Of a DNA stretch of 64,000 bases, positions 53,672 through 62,999 are shown piece by piece. The first letter of the stretch is position 1, and the number at the start of each line of letters is the position of its first letter. The notes beneath the pieces are model-generated. The model made no database searches and was not told where the DNA came from. It was given only the letters and a program-made list of their open reading frames with translations. Location of the stretch: positions 124,001 to 188,000 of the forward strand of contig NZ_AP025344.1 of NCBI RefSeq assembly GCF_021654795.1, given 5' to 3'. The translations under genes were made by a program, and so were the position numbers. The stretch is from Paenibacillus dendritiformis (GTDB lineage Bacteria; Bacillota; Bacilli; Paenibacillales; Paenibacillaceae).

Positions 53672-53700
53672 TTGACATGTTCTTTATTGAGAACTAAAAT
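53672..53700 (+). promoter_or_regulatory. EPS operon promoter with SinR-type operator
   Basis: TTGACA (53672-53677), exactly 17 bases, then TAAAAT (53695-53700) form a near-consensus sigma-A promoter. The spacer contains the inverted repeat GTTCTTTATTGAGAAC (53679-53694). GTTCTYT-type half-sites in inverted orientation are the known recognition pattern of Bacillus SinR, which represses eps. A further half-site, GTTCTTAATAAAG, lies downstream at 53711. The first start codon is 56 bases beyond the -10. Confidence 0.65.
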
Positions 53701-53755
53701 AGGTGATATCGTTCTTAATAAAGTTAAATCGGTGATTAGGCAGGTGAACTTCGTG

Positions 53756-54496
53756 ATGAACGATGAATCATTCACATCCGACGGCAAGATGGCGGTCAGA
53801 GAAATTAACTTGAAGGAAACATTCGGTGTCCTTCAACGGCGATGGTGGATCATTGTCGTATCCATCATCATTTGCGGCTTGTTGGGCGGTCTTTATGTTT
53901 CCAGGCCGAAGCCGGACGTGTATGCATCTTCAGCACGTATTATCCTGTCTTCCAGTGAAATTAACATGAGAGGGACTATGCTGGTCATGATCCGTGAACC
54001 GGTCGTGATGGAGCGCGTGATCAAGGAACTGGGGTTGAAGCAGTCGCCTGAAAGCTTGCGAAAGCAGATTGCCGTTACCAGCGTCGACAACTCACTCGTT
54101 ACGCTGGTAACGGCGTACCATGAACATCCCGGGCTGGCTGCGCGCATCTCGAATGCGGTTGTCGAGGCTTTTAAACAGGTAGCGGCCGAAAGTTTAAAGT
54201 TTCATGGCGTGATCCTGCTTAGCGGCGCCAAGGAGGATCCCAATCCCGTTCCCGTGAATAAGCCGAGCTATGCAGGGCTGTATGTTGCCCTGCTTGGAGG
54301 GGCCATTGCAGGCGTGGGTCTTATCTTTGTGATGGATTCGCTGGACGGCTCCATACGTTCGGCGCGCGAATTGGAGAGATTGCTGAACTTGCCGGTGCTG
54401 GGGCAAGCGGATTATGTGCCCAAGAGGGAGATCCTTCGCACGATAAAGAGCGAGACCATAGGTCATGGGGGAAGTGGTGAATCCCTTGGCACATGA
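53756..54496 (+). CDS. Wzz/CapA-type polysaccharide co-polymerase (EpsA-like)
   Basis: This 246-residue membrane protein has a first helix at about 31-50 (RRWWIIVVSIIICGLLGGLY), an extracytoplasmic domain of about 120 residues and a Pro-rich entry (DPNPVPVNKPSYAGL) to the second helix (YVALLGGAIAGVGLIFVMDS). A cytoplasmic tail (ARELERLLNLPVLGQADYVP) normally activates the partner BY-kinase. It regulates EPS chain length and export. I choose ATG 53756 (AGGTGAACTTCGTG upstream). It overlaps the next gene by 32 bases. Confidence 0.9.
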   Translation: MNDESFTSDGKMAVREINLKETFGVLQRRWWIIVVSIIICGLLGGLYVSRPKPDVYASSARIILSSSEINMRGTMLVMIREPVVMERVIKELGLKQSPESLRKQIAVTSVDNSLVTLVTAYHEHPGLAARISNAVVEAFKQVAAESLKFHGVILLSGAKEDPNPVPVNKPSYAGLYVALLGGAIAGVGLIFVMDSLDGSIRSARELERLLNLPVLGQADYVPKREILRTIKSETIGHGGSGESLGT

Positions 54497-55139
54497 GCGG
54501 AATCGTTCCAACCCTATACTGGCGGATTACAGCACGATAACGTATCATCATGCCTCTTCAGCCCAAGCGGACCAATTTCGCGTTCTGCGCAACAATATTC
54601 GATTTGCGGTTACGGACGCTCCGTTTGCTTCGTTGGCGGTTACCTCGCCCCGGCCGGGAAACGGGACGACGACGGTGGCCGTCAATCTCTCCATTGCTTT
54701 CGCCCAGCGCGGCGATCGGGTGTTGTTGATTGATGCCAATGTTCGGCGTCCGGCCCTTCACCGGATTCTGAATGTGAAGGCTGGCCCGGGGCTGGCAGAG
54801 GCTGTGGGACAGCGGGCGGTTATTGAGGAAGTCATCCAAGAGACTCCGATCGGGAACCTGTGTGTGATATCCAGCGGCTTAGCGGTTACGGAGCTGCTGG
54901 ATTTACGCGATTCAGCGGTCATGGAGCAGCTTGAGCTCACACAGGATTTTGATATCGTTCTGGTGGATTGCCCGCCCGTGCTGTCGGCCAGTGAGGCCAG
55001 TCTGCTGGCCAGCGGATGCAGGGCGGCCTTGCTCGTGATTGAGAACGGCAGGACGTCCGCCGGGGATGCTCTTGAGGCCAAGAGGCTGCTGGAGTTTGGA
55101 CATGTCCGAATTGCGGGCACGTTTTTCAATAAAAAGTGA
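54465..55139 (+). CDS. BY-kinase-like CpsD/EpsB protein with altered Walker A
   Basis: This 224-residue protein has the CpsD/CapB fold: YHHASSAQADQFRVLRNNIR, a P-loop region SPRPGNGTTTVAVNLSIAFA (residues 61-80), the Walker A' motif RVLLIDANVRRPALH and the Walker B motif VLVDCPPVLS. The P-loop of active members reads PGEGK(S/T)T; here the lysine (residue 68) is Thr and Glu is Asn. The C-terminus (IAGTFFNKK) also lacks the usual tyrosine cluster. Nucleotide hydrolysis and autophosphorylation are therefore doubtful, although the partner Wzz is intact. ATG 54465 overlaps wzz; GTG 54474 or 54477 after GGGGGAA are alternative starts. Confidence 0.85.
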   Translation: MGEVVNPLAHERNRSNPILADYSTITYHHASSAQADQFRVLRNNIRFAVTDAPFASLAVTSPRPGNGTTTVAVNLSIAFAQRGDRVLLIDANVRRPALHRILNVKAGPGLAEAVGQRAVIEEVIQETPIGNLCVISSGLAVTELLDLRDSAVMEQLELTQDFDIVLVDCPPVLSASEASLLASGCRAALLVIENGRTSAGDALEAKRLLEFGHVRIAGTFFNKK

Positions 55140-55177
55140 TTAGAGACATGGTAACAGCAGGTTCTGCATATCGTATT

Positions 55178-55193
55178 GTTCGTTATTGAGAAC
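55178..55193. promoter_or_regulatory. Second SinR-type inverted repeat inside the EPS cluster
   Basis: GTTCGTTATTGAGAAC differs by one base from the repeat in the promoter at 53679-53694. It lies in the 125-base gap before the epsC-like gene. No convincing promoter overlaps it, so it may act as an auxiliary operator or block an internal start. Confidence 0.55.
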
Positions 55194-55264
55194 ATACCGC
55201 AGAATATTTATCTGGAGTGAAGGCCAGGCCGCACAAAAACAATGGGAAAGGGGGAGTGAACGCA

Positions 55265-57097
55265 TTGACTTACAAGCAAAGGCTGCCGCTGCTCGCCATG
55301 TTGGATTCGCTTATCGTCCTGATATCGATTTACATCAGTTATTTCCTCGTATCCGCGACCGTCATGGTATTCGCGGACCCGTTGATCGTAACTTCTTCCG
55401 TCGCGCTGCTGCTTGGATATCATCTGTTTGCTTTTGTGTACAACTTGTACAAGAAGGCGTGGGAATATGCCAGCATAGGTGAGCTTGTCGGCATCGTCAA
55501 AGCGGTAACGCTGTCTAGTCTAACGGGTGTAGCGGTGCAGTACATAGCTGTTCAGGAATTTCATGTGAGGTTAATGGCCGTGACCTGGATGATCATGATG
55601 ATCCTGATTGGGGGTTCGAGGTTCTGCTGGCGCTTCATGCGCAATGTTCCCCCGAAGCAGGAGCAGCGAAGCCTTTACAGACGCACTATGATCGTGGGCG
55701 CCGGCTCGGCGGGAACGATGGTGGCAAGGCAGTTGCTTCATTCCCCGGATCAGGATATGAGGCCGGTGGCTTTTGTCGACGATAACCCGCACAAACATGG
55801 CTTGGATGTGCTGGGGGTTCCCGTCGTTGGCGGCACGCGTGCCATCGAACGGATTGCCAGGGACTATCAGATTGAACTTATTGTCATCGCCATCCCCTCT
55901 CTTAACAAACCCGGGCTGAAAGCTATTTTCGATGAGTGTGCCAAGACCAAGGCCAAAACCCAAATTATCCCCATGATTGAGGATCTCGCCAGCGGCAAGG
56001 TATCCGTCAGCCAGTTCAGGGACGTGCAGGTGGAAGACCTGTTGGGGAGGGAACCTGTGCAGCTTGATCTGGAAAGCATCAGCGATTATGCAACAGGCAA
56101 AGTAATCCTGGTGACGGGAGCCGGCGGCTCTGTCGGCTCGGAAATATGCAGGCAATTATCGAACTTCAATCCTCGCAAGCTGATCCTTCTCGGGCACGGA
56201 GAGAACAGCATTTATTCCATTGAGATGGAACTCCAAAACCTTTTCAAGGATAAAAGCATTCAGTTCTATACGGAGATTGCGGATTTGCAGGACGAGAGCA
56301 AAATTCTCCGCGTGTTGAACAAGCACAGACCGGATGTCGTCTATCATGCCGCAGCCCATAAGCATGTTCCTCTGATGCAGCGGCACCCGGAGGAAGCGGT
56401 GAAAAACAATGTTATCGGCACTTTGAATGCGGCCAAGGCCTCTAGTCATGCGGGCGTTTCGACATTTGTCATGATCTCTACCGACAAAGCCGTCAATCCG
56501 ACTAACGTCATGGGCGCAACGAAGCGGATCGCGGAGATGATCATTCAGTACATGGATGAAATAAGCTCTACCAAATTTGTAGCTGTGCGCTTCGGAAATG
56601 TCCTGGGAAGCCGGGGGAGCGTCATCCCGCTGTTCAAAAAGCAAATCGAGAGCGGGGGGCCGGTCACGGTCACCCATCCGGATATGGTGCGTTATTTTAT
56701 GACGATTCCGGAAGCCTCGCGTCTCGTGATTCAGGCAGGAGCTTTGGCCCGGGGCGGCGAGATTTTCGTGCTGGACATGGGCGACCCGGTGAAAATCGTG
56801 GATTTGGCCAAAAATGTGATTCGTCTGTCGGGATATTCCGTTGAGGAAATCGGAATTGAATTTACGGGAATTCGCCCGGGCGAGAAGCTGTATGAGGAGC
56901 TTTTGACAGAAGGCGAAGTACATGAGCATCGGGCATATCCCAAAATTTATATCGGGAAGTCTTCGCAGGTCAACTTCAAGGAAATCGAGTATCTGCTGCA
57001 AGTATTCGACAAGCTTCCCGCGGAGGAACTGAAAAAAATGCTCCTTGATATGGCCAATAAAAAAGTGGAACCGCGGGAGCTGGTCAAGACGAGTTAA
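55265..57097 (+). CDS. epsC: UDP-sugar 4,6-dehydratase/epimerase, EpsC/CapD-like
   Basis: This 610-residue membrane protein has four N-terminal helices (to about residue 110) and a first nucleotide-binding fold ([20 protein letters not shown]) of the CoA-binding type. The second, catalytic Rossmann domain reads [20 protein letters not shown], and the SDR active site is SxxK-type ([20 protein letters not shown]). It converts UDP-GlcNAc to a 4-keto-6-deoxy sugar, the first step of bacillosamine-like sugars in EPS. The start is TTG 55265, eight bases after AAAGGGGGAG; GTG 55256 lies inside that site. Length is as expected for EpsC (about 600). Confidence 0.92.
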   Translation: MTYKQRLPLLAMLDSLIVLISIYISYFLVSATVMVFADPLIVTSSVALLLGYHLFAFVYNLYKKAWEYASIGELVGIVKAVTLSSLTGVAVQYIAVQEFHVRLMAVTWMIMMILIGGSRFCWRFMRNVPPKQEQRSLYRRTMIVGAGSAGTMVARQLLHSPDQDMRPVAFVDDNPHKHGLDVLGVPVVGGTRAIERIARDYQIELIVIAIPSLNKPGLKAIFDECAKTKAKTQIIPMIEDLASGKVSVSQFRDVQVEDLLGREPVQLDLESISDYATGKVILVTGAGGSVGSEICRQLSNFNPRKLILLGHGENSIYSIEMELQNLFKDKSIQFYTEIADLQDESKILRVLNKHRPDVVYHAAAHKHVPLMQRHPEEAVKNNVIGTLNAAKASSHAGVSTFVMISTDKAVNPTNVMGATKRIAEMIIQYMDEISSTKFVAVRFGNVLGSRGSVIPLFKKQIESGGPVTVTHPDMVRYFMTIPEASRLVIQAGALARGGEIFVLDMGDPVKIVDLAKNVIRLSGYSVEEIGIEFTGIRPGEKLYEELLTEGEVHEHRAYPKIYIGKSSQVNFKEIEYLLQVFDKLPAEELKKMLLDMANKKVEPRELVKTS

Positions 57098-57111
57098 ACC
57101 GGGAGGTGATC

Positions 57112-58005
57112 ATGGCAATGAGCAAGGTGAAAAAAGCTATCATACCGGCGGCCGGCCTGGGTACGCGTTTTCTGCCGGCTACGAAGGCAATGCCTAAAGA
57201 AATGCTTCCCGTCGTGGATAAACCAACCATTCAATATATCGTGGAGGAGGCCGTGGAATCCGGAATCGAGGACATTATTATCGTGACGGGGAAAGGAAAG
57301 CGCGCTATTGAAGATCATTTTGATAATTCCCTGGAGCTGGAGCAGGTGCTGTTCCAAAAACAAAAGCTGGATTTATTGAGCGAAGTGCAGAAGCCGGCTC
57401 AGATGGTGGATATTCACTACATCCGGCAAAAAGAACCGAAAGGACTTGGGCATGCGATATGGTGCGCGCGCAAGTTTATAGGGAATGAGCCGTTCGCCGT
57501 CCTGCTTGGCGACGATATCATTACCGCGGAGAAGCCTTGCCTGCAACAGATGATGGAAAAGTACGACAGGTATCATTCTTCGATTATCGGGGTTCAGCGC
57601 GTACGAGATGAAGAGGTGTCACGTTATGGAATCGTGGAGGGCATCCAAGTGGAGGAAGCGCTGTATCAGGTGAAGCATCTGGTGGAAAAGCCGAAGCAGG
57701 GCACGACGCTGTCCAATCTGGCCATTATGGGAAGATACATACTGACCCCGGAGATTTTCGGTATTTTGGCCCGGCAGGCGCCCGGCGCCGGCGGCGAGAT
57801 TCAGTTAACGGACGCATTAGACACCCTGAATCAGGCGGAAGCGGTGTATGCATACCAATTTGCCGGAACCCGCTATGACGTGGGCGAGAAAATGGGATTT
57901 ATTCAGACAACGATTGAATTTGGCTTAAAACGCGACGATCTTCGCGGCGATCTGTTGAACTATTTGTCCCATGTCCTGGCGAGGGAGACCGTGAATGCCG
58001 AATAA
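57112..58005 (+). CDS. galU: UTP-glucose-1-phosphate uridylyltransferase
   Basis: This 297-residue protein makes UDP-glucose. Motifs: the nucleotide-binding [40 protein letters not shown], the metal-binding [18 protein letters not shown] and [20 protein letters not shown]. Length and order match GtaB/GalU. ATG 57112 follows GGGAGG by five bases, and ATG 57118 is an alternative. It ends inside the next glycosyltransferase gene (11-base overlap). B. subtilis keeps gtaB outside its eps operon; here the precursor gene is built in. Confidence 0.94.
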   Translation: MAMSKVKKAIIPAAGLGTRFLPATKAMPKEMLPVVDKPTIQYIVEEAVESGIEDIIIVTGKGKRAIEDHFDNSLELEQVLFQKQKLDLLSEVQKPAQMVDIHYIRQKEPKGLGHAIWCARKFIGNEPFAVLLGDDIITAEKPCLQQMMEKYDRYHSSIIGVQRVRDEEVSRYGIVEGIQVEEALYQVKHLVEKPKQGTTLSNLAIMGRYILTPEIFGILARQAPGAGGEIQLTDALDTLNQAEAVYAYQFAGTRYDVGEKMGFIQTTIEFGLKRDDLRGDLLNYLSHVLARETVNAE

Positions 58006-59155
58006 AATACTGTTCTGTGCCACGGTCGATTATCATATAAGCTCGTTCCATTTGCCCGTGCTTCAATGGTTCAAACAACGGGGATGGGAGATTCATATCG
58101 CGGCGAAAGGCGAGCTGGAGCTTCCGTATGCAGACCGAAAGTTCAACATCCCCTTTGAACGTTCTCCCTTTCGCTGGCGGAATCGTGAAGCCTACCGGGA
58201 GGTAAAGCGGCTGATCGAGCGTCATGGTTATCAGATTGTGCATTGCCATACCCCGGTGGGCGGCGTTCTGGCGCGTCTGGCCTCAAGACGTGCCCGGAGA
58301 CAGGGGACACGGGTCATTTATACGGCGCACGGGTTTCATTTCTGTCGAGGCGCGCCGCTAATCAATTGGATGCTTTATTACCCGGTGGAAAAGCTGCTGG
58401 CCCGTTCGACCGATTGCCTCATTACGATCAACCAAGAGGACTACCGGTTGGCCGTTCGCCGACGCTTTAAGGCGAAGCGCATTGAGCATGTGCATGGGGT
58501 TGGCGTGAGTGGCGAACGTTTCTATCCGGCGCTTCCGGAAGACAAGGCAAGCCTGAGGGAGCGGACATCATTCGATCGGAATGATATTTTGTTATTCTAT
58601 GCGGCCGAGTTCAACCGCAACAAGAATCATCAGCTGCTTATCCATGCTTTGGCCCGAATACGGGAGCGGGCCCCGCAAGTAAGACTGCTCTTGGCGGGAG
58701 AGGGCGCATTGCTGGAAGCCTGCCAAAGTGTATCCGTGAAATTGGGCGTGGATCGGCATGTTCACTTTCTCGGGTATCGCGACGATATTCCCGATCTGCT
58801 GCGTATGAGTGACATTGCCGTCTCCGGCAGCTTGCGGGAAGGACTGCCGGTTCAGATGATGGAGGCGATGGCCTGCGGGCTTCCGGTCATCGCCACCCGG
58901 AACCGGGGGCATCTGGAGCTGGTATGCGACGGACGGAACGGTTATCTTGTTCCTCCTCAGGCTGCCGAGCAATTTGCGGAACGAATCGCAACCCTTGCGG
59001 CTTCCCCTGACCTGCGGGAGAGCATGGGGAGGGAAAGTCTTCAGATGTTCCGGAAATATGAGCAGAAGGCGGTCCTCCATGAGCTGGGGGAGATCTATGA
59101 ATCCCATATGCACAACTTGACGGAAGGGGAGGACAGAGCATGTCAGGTCCTGTAA
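57995..59155 (+). CDS. Glycosyltransferase family 4, EpsD-like
   Basis: In this 386-residue GT-B enzyme the N-terminal domain starts [20 protein letters not shown] and contains [16 protein letters not shown] and [20 protein letters not shown], as in EpsD/GT4 enzymes. The C-terminal nucleotide-sugar domain has [20 protein letters not shown] and [14 protein letters not shown] with the E-x7-E catalytic pattern. It adds a sugar to the lipid-linked EPS repeat in the cytoplasm. It overlaps galU at its 5' end and the next transferase by 16 bases at its 3' end. Confidence 0.9.
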   Translation: MPNKILFCATVDYHISSFHLPVLQWFKQRGWEIHIAAKGELELPYADRKFNIPFERSPFRWRNREAYREVKRLIERHGYQIVHCHTPVGGVLARLASRRARRQGTRVIYTAHGFHFCRGAPLINWMLYYPVEKLLARSTDCLITINQEDYRLAVRRRFKAKRIEHVHGVGVSGERFYPALPEDKASLRERTSFDRNDILLFYAAEFNRNKNHQLLIHALARIRERAPQVRLLLAGEGALLEACQSVSVKLGVDRHVHFLGYRDDIPDLLRMSDIAVSGSLREGLPVQMMEAMACGLPVIATRNRGHLELVCDGRNGYLVPPQAAEQFAERIATLAASPDLRESMGRESLQMFRKYEQKAVLHELGEIYESHMHNLTEGEDRACQVL

Positions 59156-60249
59156 GAGTGCTCCATGCGGTCGTCAATATGAACCGGGGCGGGGCCGAGA
59201 CCCTGATCATGAATTTGTACCGGAACCTGGACCGAAGCAAGGTTCAGTTCGATTTCCTCACCTGCAAGCCGGGGGTATACGACCGTCAAATTGAAGAGAT
59301 GGGCGGCAAGATATACCGGATCCCGTATATTTCAGGCGCTGGCGTCATAGGGTATCGGCAGGCATTGAGCAGCTTCTTCCAGGAGCATGCCGGCTACAGG
59401 CTCATTCACGCGCATATGGACAAGATGAGCGGCTGGGTTCTGAAGGCGGCGCGTCAGGCAGGCATTCCCTGCCGCATTGCGCACAGCCATAATACGAGGA
59501 GCGAAGGGGGCTTGGCCGCCAAGGCATTCAAATGGTACGCGGGCCAAAGCATATCTTCCTCGGCGACGCATCTGTTGGCTTGTTCGCATGCCGCTGCCCG
59601 TTGGCTCTTCAAGCAACGTTCAGACACGGCAGGCATCGTGAAGAACGGAATAGAGCAAGAGCGTTTTTTCTTCCGTTCCGAAGTAAGGCATGCCGTGAGA
59701 AAGGAGTTGGGGATTGGCGAGACCGCCTTTGTTCTGGGGCATGTCGGGCGTTTCCAGCATCAGAAGAATCATGCGTATCTGCTCGATGTGTATGCCAGGG
59801 CGAGGCCCATGCTGAACGACTCCGTGCTCCTTCTGGCGGGCGACGGTCCGCTGCGCGATGAATTGCGGCGCCAGGCGGAACGGTTGAAGCTGGAGAATAG
59901 CGTGCGTTTTCTGGGTGTGCGCGGCGATATCGACAGATTGCTTCAGGGATTCGATCTGTTTGTTTTTCCCTCGCGTCATGAGGGTCTCCCGTTAACGTTG
60001 GTCGAGGCTCAGGGGGCGGGACTTCCCTGCATCATCTCGGATAACGTCACGCGGGAAGTCGATCTGGGGCTGGGGCTCATTCAGTCCCTATCCTTAAAGC
60101 ATCAGCAGACGTGGGTGGAACGGGTGCTTGATGCTGCCCGCAACGGCGCCGGCAGGGAGGTTCCGGCGGATGCTCTGCGGATGCAAGGGTATGATATCCG
60201 CGACACCGCACGCTGGCTCGAGAATTATTATTTATCGATGGTGAGGTAG
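59140..60249 (+). CDS. Glycosyltransferase family 4, EpsF-like
   Basis: This 369-residue GT-B enzyme starts [20 protein letters not shown], the hallmark of EpsF/Cap-type GT4 proteins. It has AHSHNTRSEGGLAAKAFKWY and a C-terminal FPSRHEGLPLTLVEAQGAGL with the E-x7-E motif in slightly modified form. Overlap with the upstream gene and a one-base gap to the next show tight operon packing. Confidence 0.9.
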   Translation: MSGPVRVLHAVVNMNRGGAETLIMNLYRNLDRSKVQFDFLTCKPGVYDRQIEEMGGKIYRIPYISGAGVIGYRQALSSFFQEHAGYRLIHAHMDKMSGWVLKAARQAGIPCRIAHSHNTRSEGGLAAKAFKWYAGQSISSSATHLLACSHAAARWLFKQRSDTAGIVKNGIEQERFFFRSEVRHAVRKELGIGETAFVLGHVGRFQHQKNHAYLLDVYARARPMLNDSVLLLAGDGPLRDELRRQAERLKLENSVRFLGVRGDIDRLLQGFDLFVFPSRHEGLPLTLVEAQGAGLPCIISDNVTREVDLGLGLIQSLSLKHQQTWVERVLDAARNGAGREVPADALRMQGYDIRDTARWLENYYLSMVR

Positions 60250-60250
60250 G

Positions 60251-61126
60251 ATGCGAACATTAACGGTATTTACCCCTGCATATAACCGTGCTTACTGCTT
60301 GACGCGTTTGTATGACAGCCTCGTCAGACAGAACAGCAGCGATTTTGAGTGGCTTGTGATTGATGACGGATCTACCGATGAGACACCGGACCTGGTACGG
60401 GCCTGGATTGCGGACAACCGGATTCCCATACGTTATGTCCGTCAGGAGAATCAAGGCATGCATGGAGCGCATAACACGGCTTATGACCAGATTGAGACCG
60501 AGCTGAATGTATGTATCGACTCCGATGATTATATGCCTGACGGCGCGGTGGAGAAAATTATTGATTTCTGGCGCAGATACGGCAGTGATCAGGTAGCCGG
60601 CATCGTTGGCCTGGATTGCGCACTGGACGGAAGCGTGATTGGGACCCGGCTTCCGGAGGGCAAGGCAAGGTCCACGCTGTTCGATCTGTATTACAAGCAT
60701 GGCGTGACGGGCGATAAAAAGCTGGTGTACCGCACGAAGCTTGCGAAAATGTACCGCTATCCCCTGTTTGAAGGAGAAAAGTACGTTGGATTGGCCTACA
60801 AGTATTACATGATTGACCGCGATTATGAGCTGCTGCTGATGAATGAAGTCCTCTGCTATGTAGAGTACATGCCGGATGGGGCTTCCATGAATATGCTGCG
60901 CCATTACCGCAATAACCCCAGGGGATTCGCATTTTATCGCGTTCAGCTTATGAAGCTGCCTTTCGCGGGACTCTCCTTTAAATTCAGACAGGCGGTGCAT
61001 CATGTCTCGAGCTGCTGTCTGGCCCGCAGCCCGGGAATGCTCCTGGAATCGCCCGCAAAGCTGCTCACCTTATTGGCGCTGCTGCCCGGATTTGCGCTTT
61101 ATGTATTTATCGTAGCAAAGACGTAG
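60251..61126 (+). CDS. Glycosyltransferase family 2
   Basis: This 291-residue GT-A enzyme has TVFTPAYNRAYCLTRLYDSL, the nucleotide-binding WLVIDDGSTDETPDLV, ENQGMHGAHNTA and the DxD-type CIDSDDYMPDGAVEKI. A C-terminal hydrophobic helix (LLTLLALLPGFALYVFIVAK) anchors it to the membrane. Several family members carry out inverting transfer to lipid-linked acceptors. In B. subtilis eps the comparable genes are epsE, epsH and epsJ; I cannot pick one, and there is no evidence here of an EpsE-like flagellar clutch function. Confidence 0.9.
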   Translation: MRTLTVFTPAYNRAYCLTRLYDSLVRQNSSDFEWLVIDDGSTDETPDLVRAWIADNRIPIRYVRQENQGMHGAHNTAYDQIETELNVCIDSDDYMPDGAVEKIIDFWRRYGSDQVAGIVGLDCALDGSVIGTRLPEGKARSTLFDLYYKHGVTGDKKLVYRTKLAKMYRYPLFEGEKYVGLAYKYYMIDRDYELLLMNEVLCYVEYMPDGASMNMLRHYRNNPRGFAFYRVQLMKLPFAGLSFKFRQAVHHVSSCCLARSPGMLLESPAKLLTLLALLPGFALYVFIVAKT

Positions 61127-61156
61127 CGTGTAATTGGATGGGAGAGGAACCCTGCG

Positions 61157-62230
61157 ATGACGATCATATGGCTTACGCTTCTGATGGTTTTCATTTTTTC
61201 CTATACAGCCCGGTATTTTGCGGTACCCCTTCCCCATAACCCAATCCCTGTCCGGCCGAACCGGCTGCTGGTTGCCGCGGTATGCTTCGTCATCGTCATG
61301 GTTGCGGGGCTAAGGAAGAATATCGGGGATACGTTTTTCTACATGCATGCTTATGCGCTAAAAAATTTCACATGGGCGACGATCGCAACAGAGAAGGATG
61401 TTGGCTTCAATCTCTTCCAAATGCTTCTGAAACAAATTTCGGAAGACCCGCAAATCCTCATTTTTGTGACGGCGCTGATAACGAATGTTTTGATTGTGGT
61501 TGTGATGCACCGCTATGCGAGATTGTTTGAACTGGCGATGTACGTATACATCACGTCCGGCGCATTCATCGTTTCCATGAACGGCATCCGGCAATATATG
61601 GCGGCGGCTTTACTCTTTGCCGCGACCGCTTACTTGCTGAACGGCAGTTGGAAGAAATACATGGTTGTGGTGGCGTTTGCCTCCGTGTTCCATATGAGTG
61701 CGCTTATCCTTATTCCTTTATTTTTTATCGTCCGCAGGGAAGCTTGGACCGGCATGACTTTTGGCTTGCTGGCTGCCGGCGTTCTCATCGTCGGTCTGTT
61801 CAACCAATTTTCCGATTTGCTGTTCTCGGCTCTCAGCGAGACGCAGTATGGGGAATATAAGGAGTTTAATGAAGGGGGAGCGAACATCATTCGGGTCGGC
61901 TTCTATATGATGCCGCTGCTGGTTGCCTATTGGGGCAGGGAGAAGCTGCGAATGTTGTTTTCCGACATTGATGTCATTGTCAATTTGTCGTTGATCGGGT
62001 CCTTTTTTATGCTGATTTCTACGCAAAACTGGATTTTTGCCAGACTGGCCATTTATTTTAACTTGTATCAGATTCTTCTGACATCATGGATCGTCCTGGC
62101 TTTCCGCAAGAAGGACCAGAAGCTTATTTATTTGTGCATTCTGGTTATTTACGGCATCTACTTTACTTATGAAAATATGTTTGTTCTCGGCATTACGTAC
62201 CGCAGTGATTTTTTAAACTGGTTTCATTAA
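61157..62230 (+). CDS. EpsG-family polysaccharide polymerase
   Basis: This 357-residue protein has about ten membrane helices. Conserved EpsG elements are VAGLRKNIGDTFFYMHAYAL (R and GDT), FNLFQMLLKQISEDPQILIF and SGAFIVSMNGIRQYMAAALL. The family acts as the Wzy-type polymerase, joining EPS repeat units on the outer membrane leaflet. Position between glycosyltransferase genes is the same as in B. subtilis eps. Confidence 0.87.
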   Translation: MTIIWLTLLMVFIFSYTARYFAVPLPHNPIPVRPNRLLVAAVCFVIVMVAGLRKNIGDTFFYMHAYALKNFTWATIATEKDVGFNLFQMLLKQISEDPQILIFVTALITNVLIVVVMHRYARLFELAMYVYITSGAFIVSMNGIRQYMAAALLFAATAYLLNGSWKKYMVVVAFASVFHMSALILIPLFFIVRREAWTGMTFGLLAAGVLIVGLFNQFSDLLFSALSETQYGEYKEFNEGGANIIRVGFYMMPLLVAYWGREKLRMLFSDIDVIVNLSLIGSFFMLISTQNWIFARLAIYFNLYQILLTSWIVLAFRKKDQKLIYLCILVIYGIYFTYENMFVLGITYRSDFLNWFH

Positions 62231-62243
62231 GGGGGCAAAGGGC

Positions 62244-62999
62244 TTGGACGAGGCGGAGAAAATTCCCCGGGTTGTGCATTACTGCTGGTTCGGACGCGGC
62301 GAAAAACCGAAGCTGATTAAAAAGTGCATTCAAAGCTGGCAGAAGCATCTCCCGGATTACGAGATGGTCGAATGGAATGAAGATAACTTTGACGTCACCT
62401 CCAATCTTTACGTAAGGGAAGCTTACGAGGCGCGCAAATTTGCGTTCGTTAGCGATTATGTCAGACTCCATGCCTTGTATCATCAAGGCGGGGTGTACAT
62501 GGATACGGATGTGGAGGTGATCAAGCCGCTGCATCGCTTCCTGGTGCATGAAGCCTTCTCGGGATTTGAGGACCATCAATATTTGCAATCAGGAACGATG
62601 GGGGCCGTTAAGCATCATCCCTGGATCGAAGAGCTGCTTGAATATTATGCCGACAGGCCTTTTCGGCTTCCGGGCGGGGATCTGTTCGATCTGACGACGA
62701 ATACGGCCATCATGAGCCGGATCAGCCAGAAGCATGGATTGAAGCTTAACGGACAGCACCAGACGCTCCCGAGCGGGGTTGTTTTTTATCCCAGACGGTT
62801 CTTCAGTCCTTACGATTATATCAATGGAGGCAATTACATCAACGACGACAGTTACACGATCCACCATTTTGCCCAATCGTGGCTTCCTGCCCATGTCCGC
62901 GTCAAGAGCTACATCAAGCGCAAAGCAAGCCGCTTGATCGGTGCGGAGAACATTGCAAGGCTTAGAAGGATATTATCGCAAAAAGGTGCGCAGTCATGA
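62244..62999 (+). CDS. Glycosyltransferase family 32 (capsular/mannosyl-type)
   Basis: This 251-residue protein has the N-terminal IPRVVHYCWFGRGEKPKLIK, FAFVSDYVRLHALYHQGGVY and the catalytic DxD in MDTDVEVIKPL, together defining the GT32 'Gly_transf_sug' fold. Start is TTG 62244 after GGGGGCAAAGGG. It overlaps the next gene by four bases (ATGA). The family is common in capsule operons but not part of the core B. subtilis eps set, so the repeat unit here probably has a different sugar branch. Confidence 0.9.
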   Translation: MDEAEKIPRVVHYCWFGRGEKPKLIKKCIQSWQKHLPDYEMVEWNEDNFDVTSNLYVREAYEARKFAFVSDYVRLHALYHQGGVYMDTDVEVIKPLHRFLVHEAFSGFEDHQYLQSGTMGAVKHHPWIEELLEYYADRPFRLPGGDLFDLTTNTAIMSRISQKHGLKLNGQHQTLPSGVVFYPRRFFSPYDYINGGNYINDDSYTIHHFAQSWLPAHVRVKSYIKRKASRLIGAENIARLRRILSQKGAQS

